A DNA stretch of 64,000 nucleotides from Streptomonospora alba (GCF_000826685.1 NZ_JROO01000001.1:62001-126000); one strand, 5' to 3'; shown: positions 1 to 8,436, counted from the stretch's first letter. Made by a program: numbers and translations. The notes: generated by a model from the sequence alone, not told the origin.

Positions 1-195
1 GTGCCGCTGCTGGGCCAGGTGCCGCTGGACATGCGGCTGCGCGAGAGCAGCGACGAGGGCCAGCCCCTCGTGCTCAGCGAGCCCAGCACCGACGCCTCGC
101 AGGTGCTCAGCGGGATCGCCGGCGACCTCGTCGGCAAGCCGCGGGGCCTTTCGGGCATGCAGCTCGGCGTCACGCCGATCGGCGGGGGCCGGTAG
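1..195 (+). CDS. Mrp/ApbC-family P-loop ATPase, C-terminal fragment
   Basis: Only the last 64 residues are in the window; the gene starts upstream. The segment reads LLGQVPLDMRLRES followed by a GQPLVLSEP stretch, the usual C-terminal signature of Mrp/NBP35-type iron-sulfur cluster carrier ATPases, so the Walker motifs are off-window. Family members bind a bridging Fe-S cluster in the cytosol and pass it to apoproteins. In Mycobacterium an mrp gene lies a few genes from the sigE-htrA locus, the same neighbourhood as here, which supports the call. It ends in TAG at 193-195 and is followed by a strong hairpin. Assigned from the tail alone. Confidence 0.75.
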   Translation: MPLLGQVPLDMRLRESSDEGQPLVLSEPSTDASQVLSGIAGDLVGKPRGLSGMQLGVTPIGGGR

Positions 196-219
196 CACCC
201 GGCACCGCGCAACCGACCT

Positions 220-254
220 CGCAGGGGCCGCCGTCGTCGACGGCGGCCCCTGCG
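220..254 (+). terminator. 16-bp perfect hairpin after the Mrp-type gene
   Basis: Bases 220-235 pair perfectly with 239-254 around a 3-nt loop, 25 nt after the TAG of the Mrp-type gene. There is no U-tract, as is usual for actinobacterial terminators. It likely ends Mrp transcription before the deaminase gene. Confidence 0.75.
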
Positions 255-383
255 TATGTGTGCGGCAGGCGCGGCGCGCGGGAGCGCTCCGGCGGGACCG
301 GGGCGCTCAGCGATACCATCGGACCCCGCTGCGGCCCGCCGTCCGGGCGGGGCACCGCGCAGACCGCGACTCCGGAGGATCCG

Positions 384-857
384 TTGCCCGCGCCCGAGGA
401 GACCGACCGCTACCGGCAATGGCTGGAGACCGCCGTCGAGGAGGCGCGCGCCGGCTTCGACGAGGGCGGCGTCCCCGTCGGTGCCGCGCTGATCGACCGC
501 GACGGGCGGGTTCTGGGACGCGGCCGCAACCGGCGGGTGCAGGACGGCGACCCGTCCGTGCACGCCGAGACAGCGGCGTTCCGCGCCGCCGGGCGCCAAC
601 GCGGCTACACCGGCACGACCATGGTCACCACGCTCTCGCCCTGCTGGTACTGCAGCGGGCTGGTGCGCCAGTTCGGGATCTCACGGGTGGTCGTCGGCGA
701 GGCGCGCACCTTCTCGGGCGGCCACGACTGGCTGGCCGAGCACGGCGTCGAGGTCGTGGTGCTCGACGATCCCGGGTGCACGGCCATGATGGCCGAGTTC
801 ATCCGGACGCGTCCCGAGCTGTGGCACGAGGACATCGGCGAGGACGCCGCGGAGTGA
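384..857 (+). CDS. Cytosine deaminase, yeast Fcy1-like
   Basis: A 157-residue zinc-dependent deaminase. It has the HAE zinc/proton-shuttle motif, then SPCWYC supplying the other two zinc cysteines. Unlike tRNA adenosine deaminases (TadA), it ends RPELWHEDIGE, which closely matches the C-terminus of yeast cytosine deaminase (158 residues) where an aspartate contacts the pyrimidine. The predicted reaction is cytosine to uracil plus ammonia, in cytosolic pyrimidine salvage. I chose TTG at 384 because GGAGG lies at 374-378, 5 nt upstream. An upstream GTG at 258 would add an Arg-rich, GC-biased leader with no family similarity. It converges on the HtrA-like gene. Another purine or pyrimidine deaminase specificity is possible but less likely. 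Confidence 0.8.
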   Translation: MPAPEETDRYRQWLETAVEEARAGFDEGGVPVGAALIDRDGRVLGRGRNRRVQDGDPSVHAETAAFRAAGRQRGYTGTTMVTTLSPCWYCSGLVRQFGISRVVVGEARTFSGGHDWLAEHGVEVVVLDDPGCTAMMAEFIRTRPELWHEDIGEDAAE

Positions 858-876
858 CAGCGGCCCGGCCCGGCCC

Positions 877-2574
877 TCAATCCGTGCTCGACCCCAGGGT
901 GATGTCGGTGGTGTTGCGCTCACCGCCGCGCTCGAAGACGACCTCCACCCGGTCCCCCGAGTCGTACTCGCCGATCAACCGGATCAGCGTGTCCGCGTCG
1001 GAGATGTCGCGGCCGTCGAAGCGGACGATGACGTCGCCCGGCTGCAGCCCGGCCTGGTCGGCGGGCCCCTCGGGCTCGACCGCGTCGCCGCCGGCCTCCT
1101 GGTCGGAGGCGATGCGCGCACCCTGGTCGTAGCTGTCGTCGAGGACGACGCCGATCTGGGCCTGACCGTCCTCGGAGCCCGATCCGTCCTCTCCGTCCTC
1201 TCCCGCACCGCTGAGGATGTCGTCGACGATCCCTTCGACCTCGGCCGACGGGATCGCGAAACCGAGTCCGATGCTGCCGCTCTGCCGGCCCGCGGAGCCG
1301 CCCATCGTCGCGATGGCGGTGTTGACGCCGATCACCCGCCCCTGCGCGTCGACCAGCGGCCCCCCGGAGTTGCCCGGGTTGATCGCCGCGTCGGTCTGCA
1401 GCGCGCTGATGGCCGTCCCTTGGCCCGGGGAGTCCTCGCCCAGGCGCACCGGCCGGTCGACGGCGCTGATGATGCCGGAGGTGACGGTGCCCGCCAGGCC
1501 CAGCGGCGCCCCGATGGCCACGACCTCGTCCCCGACGGTGACGTCGTCGGAAGCGCCGAATTCCAGCGGCTGCACGTCGAGCGGGTCCTCCAACCGCAGC
1601 ACGGCCAGATCGGAGTCGGGCTCGGTGCCGACGATGCCGGCGCCGCTCGTCTTGCCGTTGCTGTAGGCGACCTCCATTTCGCCGCTTTCCAGCGCCGAGG
1701 CGACGTGGTTGTTGGTGACCACGTGGTCGTTCTCGATGACGAAACCGGACCCGTTGCCGCTCATCGTCGTCCCGCCGTCCTGGATGGAGACCACGCTGGG
1801 GCTGACCCGCTGGGCGACGCCCGCGACGGTGTCGGGGGCGCGGCTGGGGGCGTCGGAGGGCAGGTCGGTGTTCAGCTTGGGCGAGGACGTCTCCTCGGGC
1901 GGGGCTCCTTGCTGCACTCCCAGGGACCCACCGAGGACGCCGCCGGCGCCCGCCGAGCCGACCGCCACCACGGCGACGACGATCAGCACCGCCCACAGCG
2001 GCATGCTGCGGGTCCTCTTGGGCGGACGGGGCTGCGGCTGCGGGAAGCCGGGGGTGCCGTAGGGCCCGCCCCCGCCGGGGCCTGCCGGGCCCGCGGGAAG
2101 GCCGGGGCCACCGGGCGGAGGGGCGCCGGGGCCGCCCGCGGGCGCGTTCATGCCGGGGGCGCCGCCCTGGGCGGCGAGGTGCGGCGGGTTCGGCGCCGGA
2201 GCGCCCGGATTCTGCGGCGGCCACTGGCCGGTTCCGGCCATCGGGGCGTGGGGAGGCTGCGCCCAGGGGCCCGACTGCGGCGCGCTCCGGGGCGCGTTCT
2301 GCGGCGCCTGGAACGCGTTGTGGGAGACCTGCGGCGGCTGTGCGTAGCCGGGTTCGGGCTGCGGCGGGCCCGGAGCCTCGTCGCCGTGCCGGGTCCGGGA
2401 CTCGTCCTGCTGCTGCGCCGGGGCGGGCTCGTCCTGCCGGTCTGGCCGGTCCGCGGAGGGCGGATCCGCCTGTCCCTGCGCGGCCTCCGGGCGCCCCTCC
2501 TCCGGCGAGTGCGGATGCGACCAGGTCTGGTCCGCTCCGCTGTCGGAGGTACGGGGTCCGGTGTCGTCGGTCAT
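877..2574 (-). CDS. HtrA/DegP-like membrane serine protease with PDZ domain
   Basis: A 565-residue protein with a long Pro/Gly/Gln-rich cytoplasmic N-terminus (about residues 1-185), one transmembrane helix (about 190-215) and an extracytoplasmic trypsin-like domain. The catalytic triad is visible: His in TNNHV, Asp in SDLAVLR and Ser in GNSGGPL. A C-terminal PDZ domain follows (GLQPGDVIVRFDG, about 500-550). Such proteases degrade or process misfolded envelope proteins. The start ATG has GGAGAG upstream; a longer open frame to 2709 lacks support. It is the last gene of the sigE, anti-sigma, RseB-like cluster, the order known from mycobacterial sigE-rseA-htrA, so stress control through SigE is likely. 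About 170 nt separate it from the RseB-like gene. Confidence 0.9.
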   Translation of the reverse strand: MTDDTGPRTSDSGADQTWSHPHSPEEGRPEAAQGQADPPSADRPDRQDEPAPAQQQDESRTRHGDEAPGPPQPEPGYAQPPQVSHNAFQAPQNAPRSAPQSGPWAQPPHAPMAGTGQWPPQNPGAPAPNPPHLAAQGGAPGMNAPAGGPGAPPPGGPGLPAGPAGPGGGGPYGTPGFPQPQPRPPKRTRSMPLWAVLIVVAVVAVGSAGAGGVLGGSLGVQQGAPPEETSSPKLNTDLPSDAPSRAPDTVAGVAQRVSPSVVSIQDGGTTMSGNGSGFVIENDHVVTNNHVASALESGEMEVAYSNGKTSGAGIVGTEPDSDLAVLRLEDPLDVQPLEFGASDDVTVGDEVVAIGAPLGLAGTVTSGIISAVDRPVRLGEDSPGQGTAISALQTDAAINPGNSGGPLVDAQGRVIGVNTAIATMGGSAGRQSGSIGLGFAIPSAEVEGIVDDILSGAGEDGEDGSGSEDGQAQIGVVLDDSYDQGARIASDQEAGGDAVEPEGPADQAGLQPGDVIVRFDGRDISDADTLIRLIGEYDSGDRVEVVFERGGERNTTDITLGSSTD

Positions 2575-2740
2575 CCAACTCTCCGTCTGTCGCCGCCGCC
2601 CCAATAGTGGAGCAGCTCGGATAAACCGGCCGTTAGGTCGCCCGCCAGGGCATCCCCACCGGCGGACCCTATTCCCCCGATGAGCGTTTCGCAGGGCGAT
2701 GACGCCCATGACGGACCTGTCCGGTCCCCATTGTCCCCGC

Positions 2741-3769
2741 TCAGTCCGTAACGGCAGCCGAGAGGTAGCCGAACCCCCGCAGGACCCGCGCCCAGAACTT
2801 GGGCGGCTCCGGAGCGGAGAAGCCCTCGGCCGCCGCGTCCAGCAGATTCGCGGGCGCCTGGCCCATCGCCGTGTAGACGAAGCCGCCTGAGTCCCACATC
2901 CGCTGCTGCGGGGCGCCCGACATGGCGGTACTGTCCCCCGTTACGACCTTCGCGGCCCCCGAACCGGTTCCCTCCGATTCGCCGGGCAGGCGCCCGCGCT
3001 GAGCGAACACCGACACCACCGAGAGGCCGTCGGAGTAGGCCAGGTGGACCGCACGGCCGCTCTCGGTGTCCTTGGCCCAGGCGCGGATCAGCCGCAGATT
3101 CCAGGCGGGGCGCTCGGGGATGTGCCACCCGTCCGCGCGCAGCTGTGCCAGCTCCCCCGGCGAGAGCTCGTCGGACCAGGGGCGCGCCCGCGCCCCGGAG
3201 CCCTTCGGCCGGGCCGGGGCGCCGTCCAGGCTGACCTGGACGAATTCGACCGCGTGGACGATCCGGCCCGAGATGTCGCGGATCTCCCTGCGCAGCGGCA
3301 GCCCGGTGGCCTCGTCGACCCAGATCCGTCCGGCGACGGTGCCGTCGGCACGCAGCGCGTCGAGCACAGTGGCCTGCCGACCGCACATCCGGCCCTCGCC
3401 GGCCCGGGTCACCCGGTAGGTCCGCCCCAACTGGTCCAGCAGCAGCTCGTCGGACTTCATCAGGGGCGGGGTCTGGCCGACCATGACCTCCTGCCCCCGG
3501 CCGGGAGGCGCACCCGCCGTGTAGCGGTAGTGGGTGCCTTCACCGGCGCGGTGCACCACGTCGACAGTGAGCGTGCCGATCCCGCGGACCGTCACCACCT
3601 GCACCCCTTCGAAGGAGACTTCGCCCACGGAGTCGGCGGTCCGGCGCAGCAGCTCCATGCCGTCGTCCGCGCCCGGCGCAGGGACCTCCTCCGCGTCGGC
3701 CGCGACCGACGACGGCAACAACACGAGGAGGGCCAGCGCCAGGGATAACAGGACGAACGGGACCCGCAT
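2741..3769 (-). CDS. Secreted RseB/MucB-like sigma-E regulatory protein
   Basis: 342 residues. A Sec signal peptide comes first (MRVPFVLLSLALALLVLLP, then an Ala-rich cleavage region), followed by an N-terminal domain with the MucB/RseB pattern (LLRRTADSVGEVSFEGVQVV, a turn, then WVDEATGLPLRREI). RseB proteins bind lipids or mislocalised envelope components and shield the anti-sigma factor from proteolysis in Gram-negatives. Here the gene sits between the anti-sigma gene and the HtrA gene, so a sensing role in the same circuit is inferred. GGAGG lies 7 nt before the ATG. The C-terminal third is less recognisable. Family assignment is fairly sure; the mechanism in this organism is inference. 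Confidence 0.75.
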   Translation of the reverse strand: MRVPFVLLSLALALLVLLPSSVAADAEEVPAPGADDGMELLRRTADSVGEVSFEGVQVVTVRGIGTLTVDVVHRAGEGTHYRYTAGAPPGRGQEVMVGQTPPLMKSDELLLDQLGRTYRVTRAGEGRMCGRQATVLDALRADGTVAGRIWVDEATGLPLRREIRDISGRIVHAVEFVQVSLDGAPARPKGSGARARPWSDELSPGELAQLRADGWHIPERPAWNLRLIRAWAKDTESGRAVHLAYSDGLSVVSVFAQRGRLPGESEGTGSGAAKVVTGDSTAMSGAPQQRMWDSGGFVYTAMGQAPANLLDAAAEGFSAPEPPKFWARVLRGFGYLSAAVTD

Positions 3770-3780
3770 GGGACTTCCTC

Positions 3781-3830
3781 CGACGCGGAGCGTCTCCGGT
3801 GGGCGGCTGTGGGCGACGCGGAGCGTCTCC
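3781..3830 (-). repeat. 17-bp direct repeat, each copy a small hairpin
   Basis: CGACGCGGAGCGTCTCC occurs exactly at 3781-3797 and 3814-3830, a 33-nt period, in the 111-nt gap just upstream of the RseB-like start. Each copy contains GACGC-GGA-GCGTC, able to form a 5-bp stem. It could be a regulator site, an RNA structure between operon genes, or chance in GC-rich DNA. Confidence 0.5.
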
Positions 3831-3880
3831 TTCGAGGGCGGCGGCGGACGGGCGCGCCCGAGACGGGCGGCCCGCGCCGC

Positions 3881-4549
3881 TTACCGCGGTGCGGGCGTCG
3901 GCGCCTGGGTCTCCACCACCGTGCTGACCTTCGCGAGACCGGATTCGATGTCGGGCACCGGGACTTGGCGGGAGGTCACGGCGTGCTCGACGACGTAGTC
4001 CTCGATGGGCGGGGTGACCACCGGAGGGTCCTCGGCGTCCCCGCCGGCCACGAAGGCCGTGCCCAGCGCGACGGCCAGCACCGAGACACCGGCGACAGCG
4101 AAGCGCGTGCGCTCCCAGCGCGGCCGCAGCACCGACAGCGGCCGCTGCCGGGGGGCGCGCGGGCGACGGGCGCGTTCGGGCTCCGGTGCGGCGGGGGCGG
4201 ACTCGGCGACGGCAGGCGTGCCGCCGCCGGTGGTCCACGGCAGGCCGCCGCCGATGGGCCGACTGGCGCCCAGTGGCGGCCTGGAGCCGAACACGCCGCC
4301 GGGCGGCCCCTGGTCCGGAGGGTCGTCGGAGGGCGGACCGGACAGCGACGTCAGGCGCCCCAGGAAGTCGGTGGAGGGCTCAGGCGCGTCCAGGCCGTGC
4401 AGGCGGCGCTTGAGTCCGCGCAGCATCTCGGCCTCGAAGCGGCAGTTCTCGCAGGCGGCCAGATGCCGCAGGATGCGGTCGCGCTCCGCGTGGCCGAGTT
4501 CGCCGTCGACCAGAGCGGACAGACGCTCTCCCGGATGGTCCATCGTCAC
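3881..4549 (-). CDS. Transmembrane zinc-finger anti-sigma factor (RseA-like)
   Basis: 222 residues. The N-terminus carries the ZAS zinc-binding motif (HLAACENC, His-x3-Cys-x2-Cys, near residue 35) typical of anti-sigma factors that sequester group-4 sigma factors. A Pro/Gly-rich linker leads to one transmembrane helix ([20 protein letters not shown], about 150-170) and a roughly 50-residue outside tail. It would hold SigE inactive until proteolysed or reduced. I keep the GTG start at 4549 because it overlaps the sigE stop as GTGA, with GGGGAGG just upstream; an ATG at 4543 is the alternative. The outside tail gives the neighbouring RseB-like protein something to contact. Confidence 0.88.
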   Translation of the reverse strand: MTMDHPGERLSALVDGELGHAERDRILRHLAACENCRFEAEMLRGLKRRLHGLDAPEPSTDFLGRLTSLSGPPSDDPPDQGPPGGVFGSRPPLGASRPIGGGLPWTTGGGTPAVAESAPAAPEPERARRPRAPRQRPLSVLRPRWERTRFAVAGVSVLAVALGTAFVAGGDAEDPPVVTPPIEDYVVEHAVTSRQVPVPDIESGLAKVSTVVETQAPTPAPR

Positions 4550-5157
4550 TCCACCTCCCCGATACCCGCATCGGCGCCGCCCTGCGCGCCGGACTCGGCC
4601 TCGCGGGCGGCGGCCAGGCGCCGCCGGTGCTCAAGGGCCTTGCGCAACTGCGCGCGGCCCCGGTGGATCCTGCTGCGCACGGTCCCCAGCTTCACGCCCA
4701 GAGTGGCGGCGATCTCCTCATACGACAGGCCCTCGATGTCGCAGAGCACGACCGGAGCACGGAACTCTGCGGGCAGGTCGTCGAGCGCGGACTGGATGTC
4801 GGCGTCGAAGTGGCGGTCGTCGAACGACTGCGCCGGCGAGGGCTCGCGGCCCTGGAGCCGGTCGTCGGCGTTGTCGGAGAACCCCTCGAACCGGATGCGC
4901 TGCTTGCGCCGCGCCGTGTCGAGGAAGAGGTTGGTGGTGATGCGGTGCAGCCAGCCCTCGAACGTGCCCGGGGTGTAGCTGGACAGCGACCGGAACACCC
5001 GGATGAAGACGTCCTGGGTCAGGTCCTCGGCGTCGTGCTTGTTTCCGGTCAGCCGGTAGGCCAGCCGGTACACGCGCGCCGAGTGGTCGCGTACGACCTC
5101 GTCCCAGCTCGGCGGCTCCCATTGCTCGAAGTCCACGGCAGCGTCGGAGTCTGCCAC
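4546..5157 (-). CDS. sigE: ECF RNA polymerase sigma factor SigE
   Basis: About 203 residues with sigma region 2 ([20 protein letters not shown], then [14 protein letters not shown]) and region 4 ([20 protein letters not shown]). It closely resembles actinobacterial SigE of the ECF group that controls envelope and heat stress. The gene overlaps its anti-sigma gene by GTGA, ensuring stoichiometric synthesis. GTG at 5157 has GAAGGGA six nt upstream; the first in-frame GTG at 5163 sits directly on that site, so I prefer 5157. The divergent O-methyltransferase and the downstream htrA match the mycobacterial sigE locus. Predicted regulon: itself, htrA and other envelope functions. Confidence 0.93.
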   Translation of the reverse strand: MADSDAAVDFEQWEPPSWDEVVRDHSARVYRLAYRLTGNKHDAEDLTQDVFIRVFRSLSSYTPGTFEGWLHRITTNLFLDTARRKQRIRFEGFSDNADDRLQGREPSPAQSFDDRHFDADIQSALDDLPAEFRAPVVLCDIEGLSYEEIAATLGVKLGTVRSRIHRGRAQLRKALEHRRRLAAAREAESGAQGGADAGIGEVE

Positions 5158-5293
5158 CGCCACTCCCTTCGGATCGCGTGCGCCCGCGGGGCTCCGCGGG
5201 GATTCGGGCGCACCGTCCCTGCGTCGTCGTCAAGCCGGTCGTGCCGGGTCCGGCATCGAAGGTTCGGATACGAACTGTCCCTACCCAGTTTGC

Positions 5294-5320
5294 AACGTCG
5301 CGAGGCGGTGATTAAGTTCC
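5294..5320 (-). promoter_or_regulatory. Candidate ECF-type promoter of sigE
   Basis: On the minus strand GGAAC (5320-5316) and CGTT (5297-5294) are 18 nt apart, resembling the GGAAC/CGTT elements of ECF sigma promoters such as those used by SigE or SigH. It would place the transcript start about 130 nt before sigE and suggests autoregulation. Spacing is at the long end of the range. Confidence 0.4.
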
Positions 5321-5417
5321 CCGCGCCGCCAACACGCCCCCGGGAGCCCTCGGCAGGCTAGTCTGTGCCCAGGACCCCGTCTACGGGTGAGCGCACCGGC
5401 ACGAAGTGTGACCGGGT

Positions 5418-6212
5418 GTGCGCCCGGAGCGTGCTGCGGTCCGAGCAAGCCGGCGCACGCCGCGTCCCGCCATCCGGCCGAGCCAGGTCCCGCGACGGGG
5501 CCGCCCGGCCGCAGGTACACGTCACACCACACGCGGGGAGACCGCCATCGCCAGCCGAGACGACACACTGGCCCATGCACTGGCCCACATCGAGCAGTAC
5601 GCCGTCGAGGACGCCAGCCTCACCTCGGCGCGCGAGGCGGGGCAGCGCGCCGAGTCCTCGCCCGTCAGCGCCTCCGGCGGGGCGGCCCTGCGCTTCCTGG
5701 CCGCCTCGATCGGCGCCCGGTCCGTGGTCGAGGTGGGTACCGGGTGCGGCAGCTCCGGAATCTGGCTGCTGCGGGGCATGCGCGACGAGTCGGTGCTGAC
5801 CAGCGTCGACATCGAGCCCGAGTACCAGGAGCTGGCGCGGGCGGCTTACCGCCGGGCGGGCTTCGCGGCCGGGCGTGTGCGGCTGATCCTGGGACGCGGG
5901 CTGCACGTGCTGCCGCGCCTGACCGACGGCGCCTACGACATGGTCTTCGTCGACGCCGAGCAGGCCGCGTACCCGGCCTACCTCGCCGAGGCGCTGCGAC
6001 TGCTCCGCCCCGGCGGGATCGTGGTCTTCAACAACGCCCTTGAGGCCGCCACGAACTCCGACGGGCCGCTGAGCGCGCCCGATCCGGGCACGGCGGCGGT
6101 GCGCGAGGTCGCCCGCCTGGTGCGCGACGACGAGGACTTGGTCCCGCTGCTGCTGCCGATCGGCGAGGGCCTCCTCGCGGCGATCCGCGAGGCTCCCCGA
6201 GACGGCGGCTGA
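5418..6212 (+). CDS. SAM-dependent O-methyltransferase, Rv1220c-like
   Basis: Class I methyltransferase of the O-MT (catechol/caffeoyl-CoA type) family. It has the SAM loop VVEVGTGCGSSG, then SVDIEPEY and YDMVFVDAEQAAYP. It is divergent from sigE exactly as in Mycobacterium. The substrate is unknown. The start is uncertain: 5418 is the only standard start codon before the conserved region, but it gives about 43 Arg/Pro-rich residues unlike the family. The homology begins near 5547, where an ATC codon follows GGGGAG (5535-5540) with ideal 6-nt spacing, so a non-standard AUC start (221 residues) is plausible. The stop lies inside a long terminator hairpin. Confidence 0.85.
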   Translation: MRPERAAVRASRRTPRPAIRPSQVPRRGRPAAGTRHTTRGETAIASRDDTLAHALAHIEQYAVEDASLTSAREAGQRAESSPVSASGGAALRFLAASIGARSVVEVGTGCGSSGIWLLRGMRDESVLTSVDIEPEYQELARAAYRRAGFAAGRVRLILGRGLHVLPRLTDGAYDMVFVDAEQAAYPAYLAEALRLLRPGGIVVFNNALEAATNSDGPLSAPDPGTAAVREVARLVRDDEDLVPLLLPIGEGLLAAIREAPRDGG

Positions 6213-6235
6213 TCCCCGCCGCCGTCTCGGGGAGC
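6192..6235 (+). terminator. 17-bp perfect terminator hairpin between convergent genes
   Basis: 6192-6208 pairs perfectly with 6219-6235 around a 10-nt loop. The stem includes the last codons and stop of the O-methyltransferase. The leucyl aminopeptidase gene converges from the other side, so it could act in both directions. Confidence 0.75.
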
Positions 6236-6307
6236 GCTCGCCCTCACCGTCGGCGCCGCGAGCGGCTCCGGGAAGGGGCCGCCGAGATCCCGTGCGGATC
6301 GGTTCTG

Positions 6308-7876
6308 CTACGACCGCTTCGCCCTCCGGTGGGGGTGCCCCGCTCCGCCGCCCGAGCCGGCCGCAGCCTCGCTGCCGGACAGCCAGCGCAGCAGCAGCCG
6401 GGTGGAGAACCCGGTGCCGCCCTTGCTCAGCACGCCCTCGTCGCTCGTGGAGCGCCCGGGGCCTGCGATGTCGAGGTGGGCCCACGGCAGGCCGCCGGTG
6501 AACTCCCGCAGGAACAGCGCCGCCTCGGCGGCCCCGGGCCGCCCGTAGCCGCCGTTGCCGATGTTGGCCAGGTCGGCCACCCGGGAGTCGAGCAGCTCGC
6601 GGTACTCCTCGGTCAGCGGCATCCGCCACACGGGTTCGCCCGACTCCTGTCCCGCCGCGCTCAGCGCCGCGGCCAGGGCCTCGTCGCCGCTGAACAGAGC
6701 ACCCGTGCCGGTGCCCAGCGCGACCTTGGCCGCGCCGGTGAGGGTGGCGACGTCCACGAGGGCGTCCGGTGCCAGCTCGGCCACCGCGTAGCCCAACGCG
6801 TCGGCCATGACCAGCCGGCCTTCGGCGTCGGTGTTGAGTACCTCGATCGTGCGCCCGTCGTAGGCGGTGATCACGTCGCCGGGGCGCTGCGCGGAGCCGG
6901 AGAAGGCGTTCTCGGCGACGGGCAGCAGACCTGTGACGGCGACCCGGCTGCCCAGCGCCGCCAGGGCCGACATAGTACCGAGCACCACTGCCGCGCCGCT
7001 CATGTCCGTCTTCATGAGCTTCATGTTGTCGTTGGGCTTCAGCGACAACCCGCCGGTGTCGAAGGTGATGCCCTTGCCGACCAGCACGATGTGGGCCGCG
7101 GGGTCGTCCGGGCGGTAGTCCAGCCGCACCAGCCGGGGCGGGCGGTCCGAACCTGCGCCCACGGCCAGGATCGCGCCGAAACCGTCGCGTTCGAGCCGCT
7201 TCTCGTCCCAGACCTCGGCGTGCAGGCCCGAGTTGGCCGCGACCACGCCGGCCCGCGCGGCGAGCCACGCGGGGTCCTTCTCGGCCGAGGGTGTGTTGAT
7301 CAGGTCGCGCGCCAGCGCGGTCGCACGCGCCAGGGCCTCGCCGCGGCCGACCGCCGATACGGCCTCCGCGGAGTCCGCGCCCACCAGGGACAGGTCTTCC
7401 AGCGGCGCGGGTCCCTTGGTGCCGGAGGCCAGGCTGAACCGGTAGGAGGCAAGCAGCGCTCCCTCGGCGAACGCCGCCAGAGCGTCGGCGCCGCCGCGGG
7501 ACACCGACTCCAGCAGTGCGACGGTGGTCGCCGCCGTGGAGTGCCCCTTGGCCGCTCGGGCCAGTGCGGCACCGGCGGTGCGCAGGTCGGCGGGCGCCGC
7601 CTCGCCGACTCCCAGCAGTACGACACGCACCAGCCCCGCACCGAGGTCGGCGGGGAACTGCGCGATTTCGCCCGGCTTTCCGGTCAGGTCGTAGTGCGCG
7701 AGCAGGTCGGCGGCGGAGGCCGGGAGCCGCGCGTCAAGCTCGGCGGGCTCGACGCCCGCGCCCGCCGTCAGGACGGTCGGCGCCTCGCCGCCGCGCACGA
7801 CGGGAACGGCCACCAGTCCGGCGGCGGAGTCGATGAGGGTGCCCGGAACCGGGCGGATCTCCGTAGCGATCGGCAC
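6308..7876 (-). CDS. pepA: Leucyl aminopeptidase (M17, PepA)
   Basis: About 522 residues. The C-terminal catalytic domain holds the M17 hallmarks: VGKGITFDTGGLSLKP with the metal-binding Lys and Asp, KTDMSGAAVV, and the signature NTDAEGRLVMADAL. It is a cytosolic di-metal exopeptidase releasing N-terminal residues, usually hexameric. The N-terminal domain is typical and divergent. Start choice is weak: GTG at 7876 begins the conserved part (VPIATEIRP) with only a poor ribosome site, and the frame stays open to 7945. It is monocistronic by context, between the convergent O-methyltransferase and the small DUF3117 gene. Confidence 0.92.
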   Translation of the reverse strand: MPIATEIRPVPGTLIDSAAGLVAVPVVRGGEAPTVLTAGAGVEPAELDARLPASAADLLAHYDLTGKPGEIAQFPADLGAGLVRVVLLGVGEAAPADLRTAGAALARAAKGHSTAATTVALLESVSRGGADALAAFAEGALLASYRFSLASGTKGPAPLEDLSLVGADSAEAVSAVGRGEALARATALARDLINTPSAEKDPAWLAARAGVVAANSGLHAEVWDEKRLERDGFGAILAVGAGSDRPPRLVRLDYRPDDPAAHIVLVGKGITFDTGGLSLKPNDNMKLMKTDMSGAAVVLGTMSALAALGSRVAVTGLLPVAENAFSGSAQRPGDVITAYDGRTIEVLNTDAEGRLVMADALGYAVAELAPDALVDVATLTGAAKVALGTGTGALFSGDEALAAALSAAGQESGEPVWRMPLTEEYRELLDSRVADLANIGNGGYGRPGAAEAALFLREFTGGLPWAHLDIAGPGRSTSDEGVLSKGGTGFSTRLLLRWLSGSEAAAGSGGGAGHPHRRAKRS

Positions 7877-7990
7877 GGATGCTCGCAATCGTGGAATGGG
7901 ATCTCGGTGGAGCCGCGGCCCGCCGCCCCGCGGTGGCTGCGGCACACGTAGGGCGGTCGTCGGGGCGTCCGCCGGGCAGGGACCGGCCGA

Positions 7991-8158
7991 TCAGCCGACG
8001 ACGCCGTCCAGGGCCTCCTTGAGTTCGGCGGCCTCGTCCGGCGTGAGCTCGACGACGAGCCGCCCGCCGCCCTCCAGCGGGACCCGCATGATGATGCCGC
8101 GGCCCTCCTTGGTGACCTCCATCGGACCGTCACCGGTCCTCGGCTTCATCGCCGCCAT
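7991..8158 (-). CDS. DUF3117 small conserved protein
   Basis: 55 residues beginning MAAMKPRTGDGPMEVTKEG and continuing with RVPLEGGGRLVVELTPDEA, matching the actinobacterial DUF3117 family almost end to end. The function is unknown. It is soluble, with no membrane segment. ATG at 8158 has AGGGG 8 nt upstream; the open frame extends to 8254, but that extension is not family sequence. It stands upstream of pepA on the same strand with a 114-nt gap, and diverges from the crotonase gene. Confidence 0.9.
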   Translation of the reverse strand: MAAMKPRTGDGPMEVTKEGRGIIMRVPLEGGGRLVVELTPDEAAELKEALDGVVG

Positions 8159-8436
8159 GCCGCATCCCCTTTCATAGGAACCTCTCGCGGGTGAATGGGC
8201 CGCTCCGGCGGAGATGCCCCTGCCTCGGGGCGGCCGGTCCGGGGCGCGCCGCATCCGCGTGACTCAGGGAACGAATCACTGTTCTTCCATTATCTCGGTT
8301 TTGAGAACCGATTGGGAACGATCGGACAGTGCCGGGACCATCGGTCCCGAGGAATCCGAACAGTAAGGTTATAGCCGCATCGCACTTTCGCGGTCGCGGG
8401 GACCGCGCCAGGAGCCGACCAGATCGGGAGATCCGC

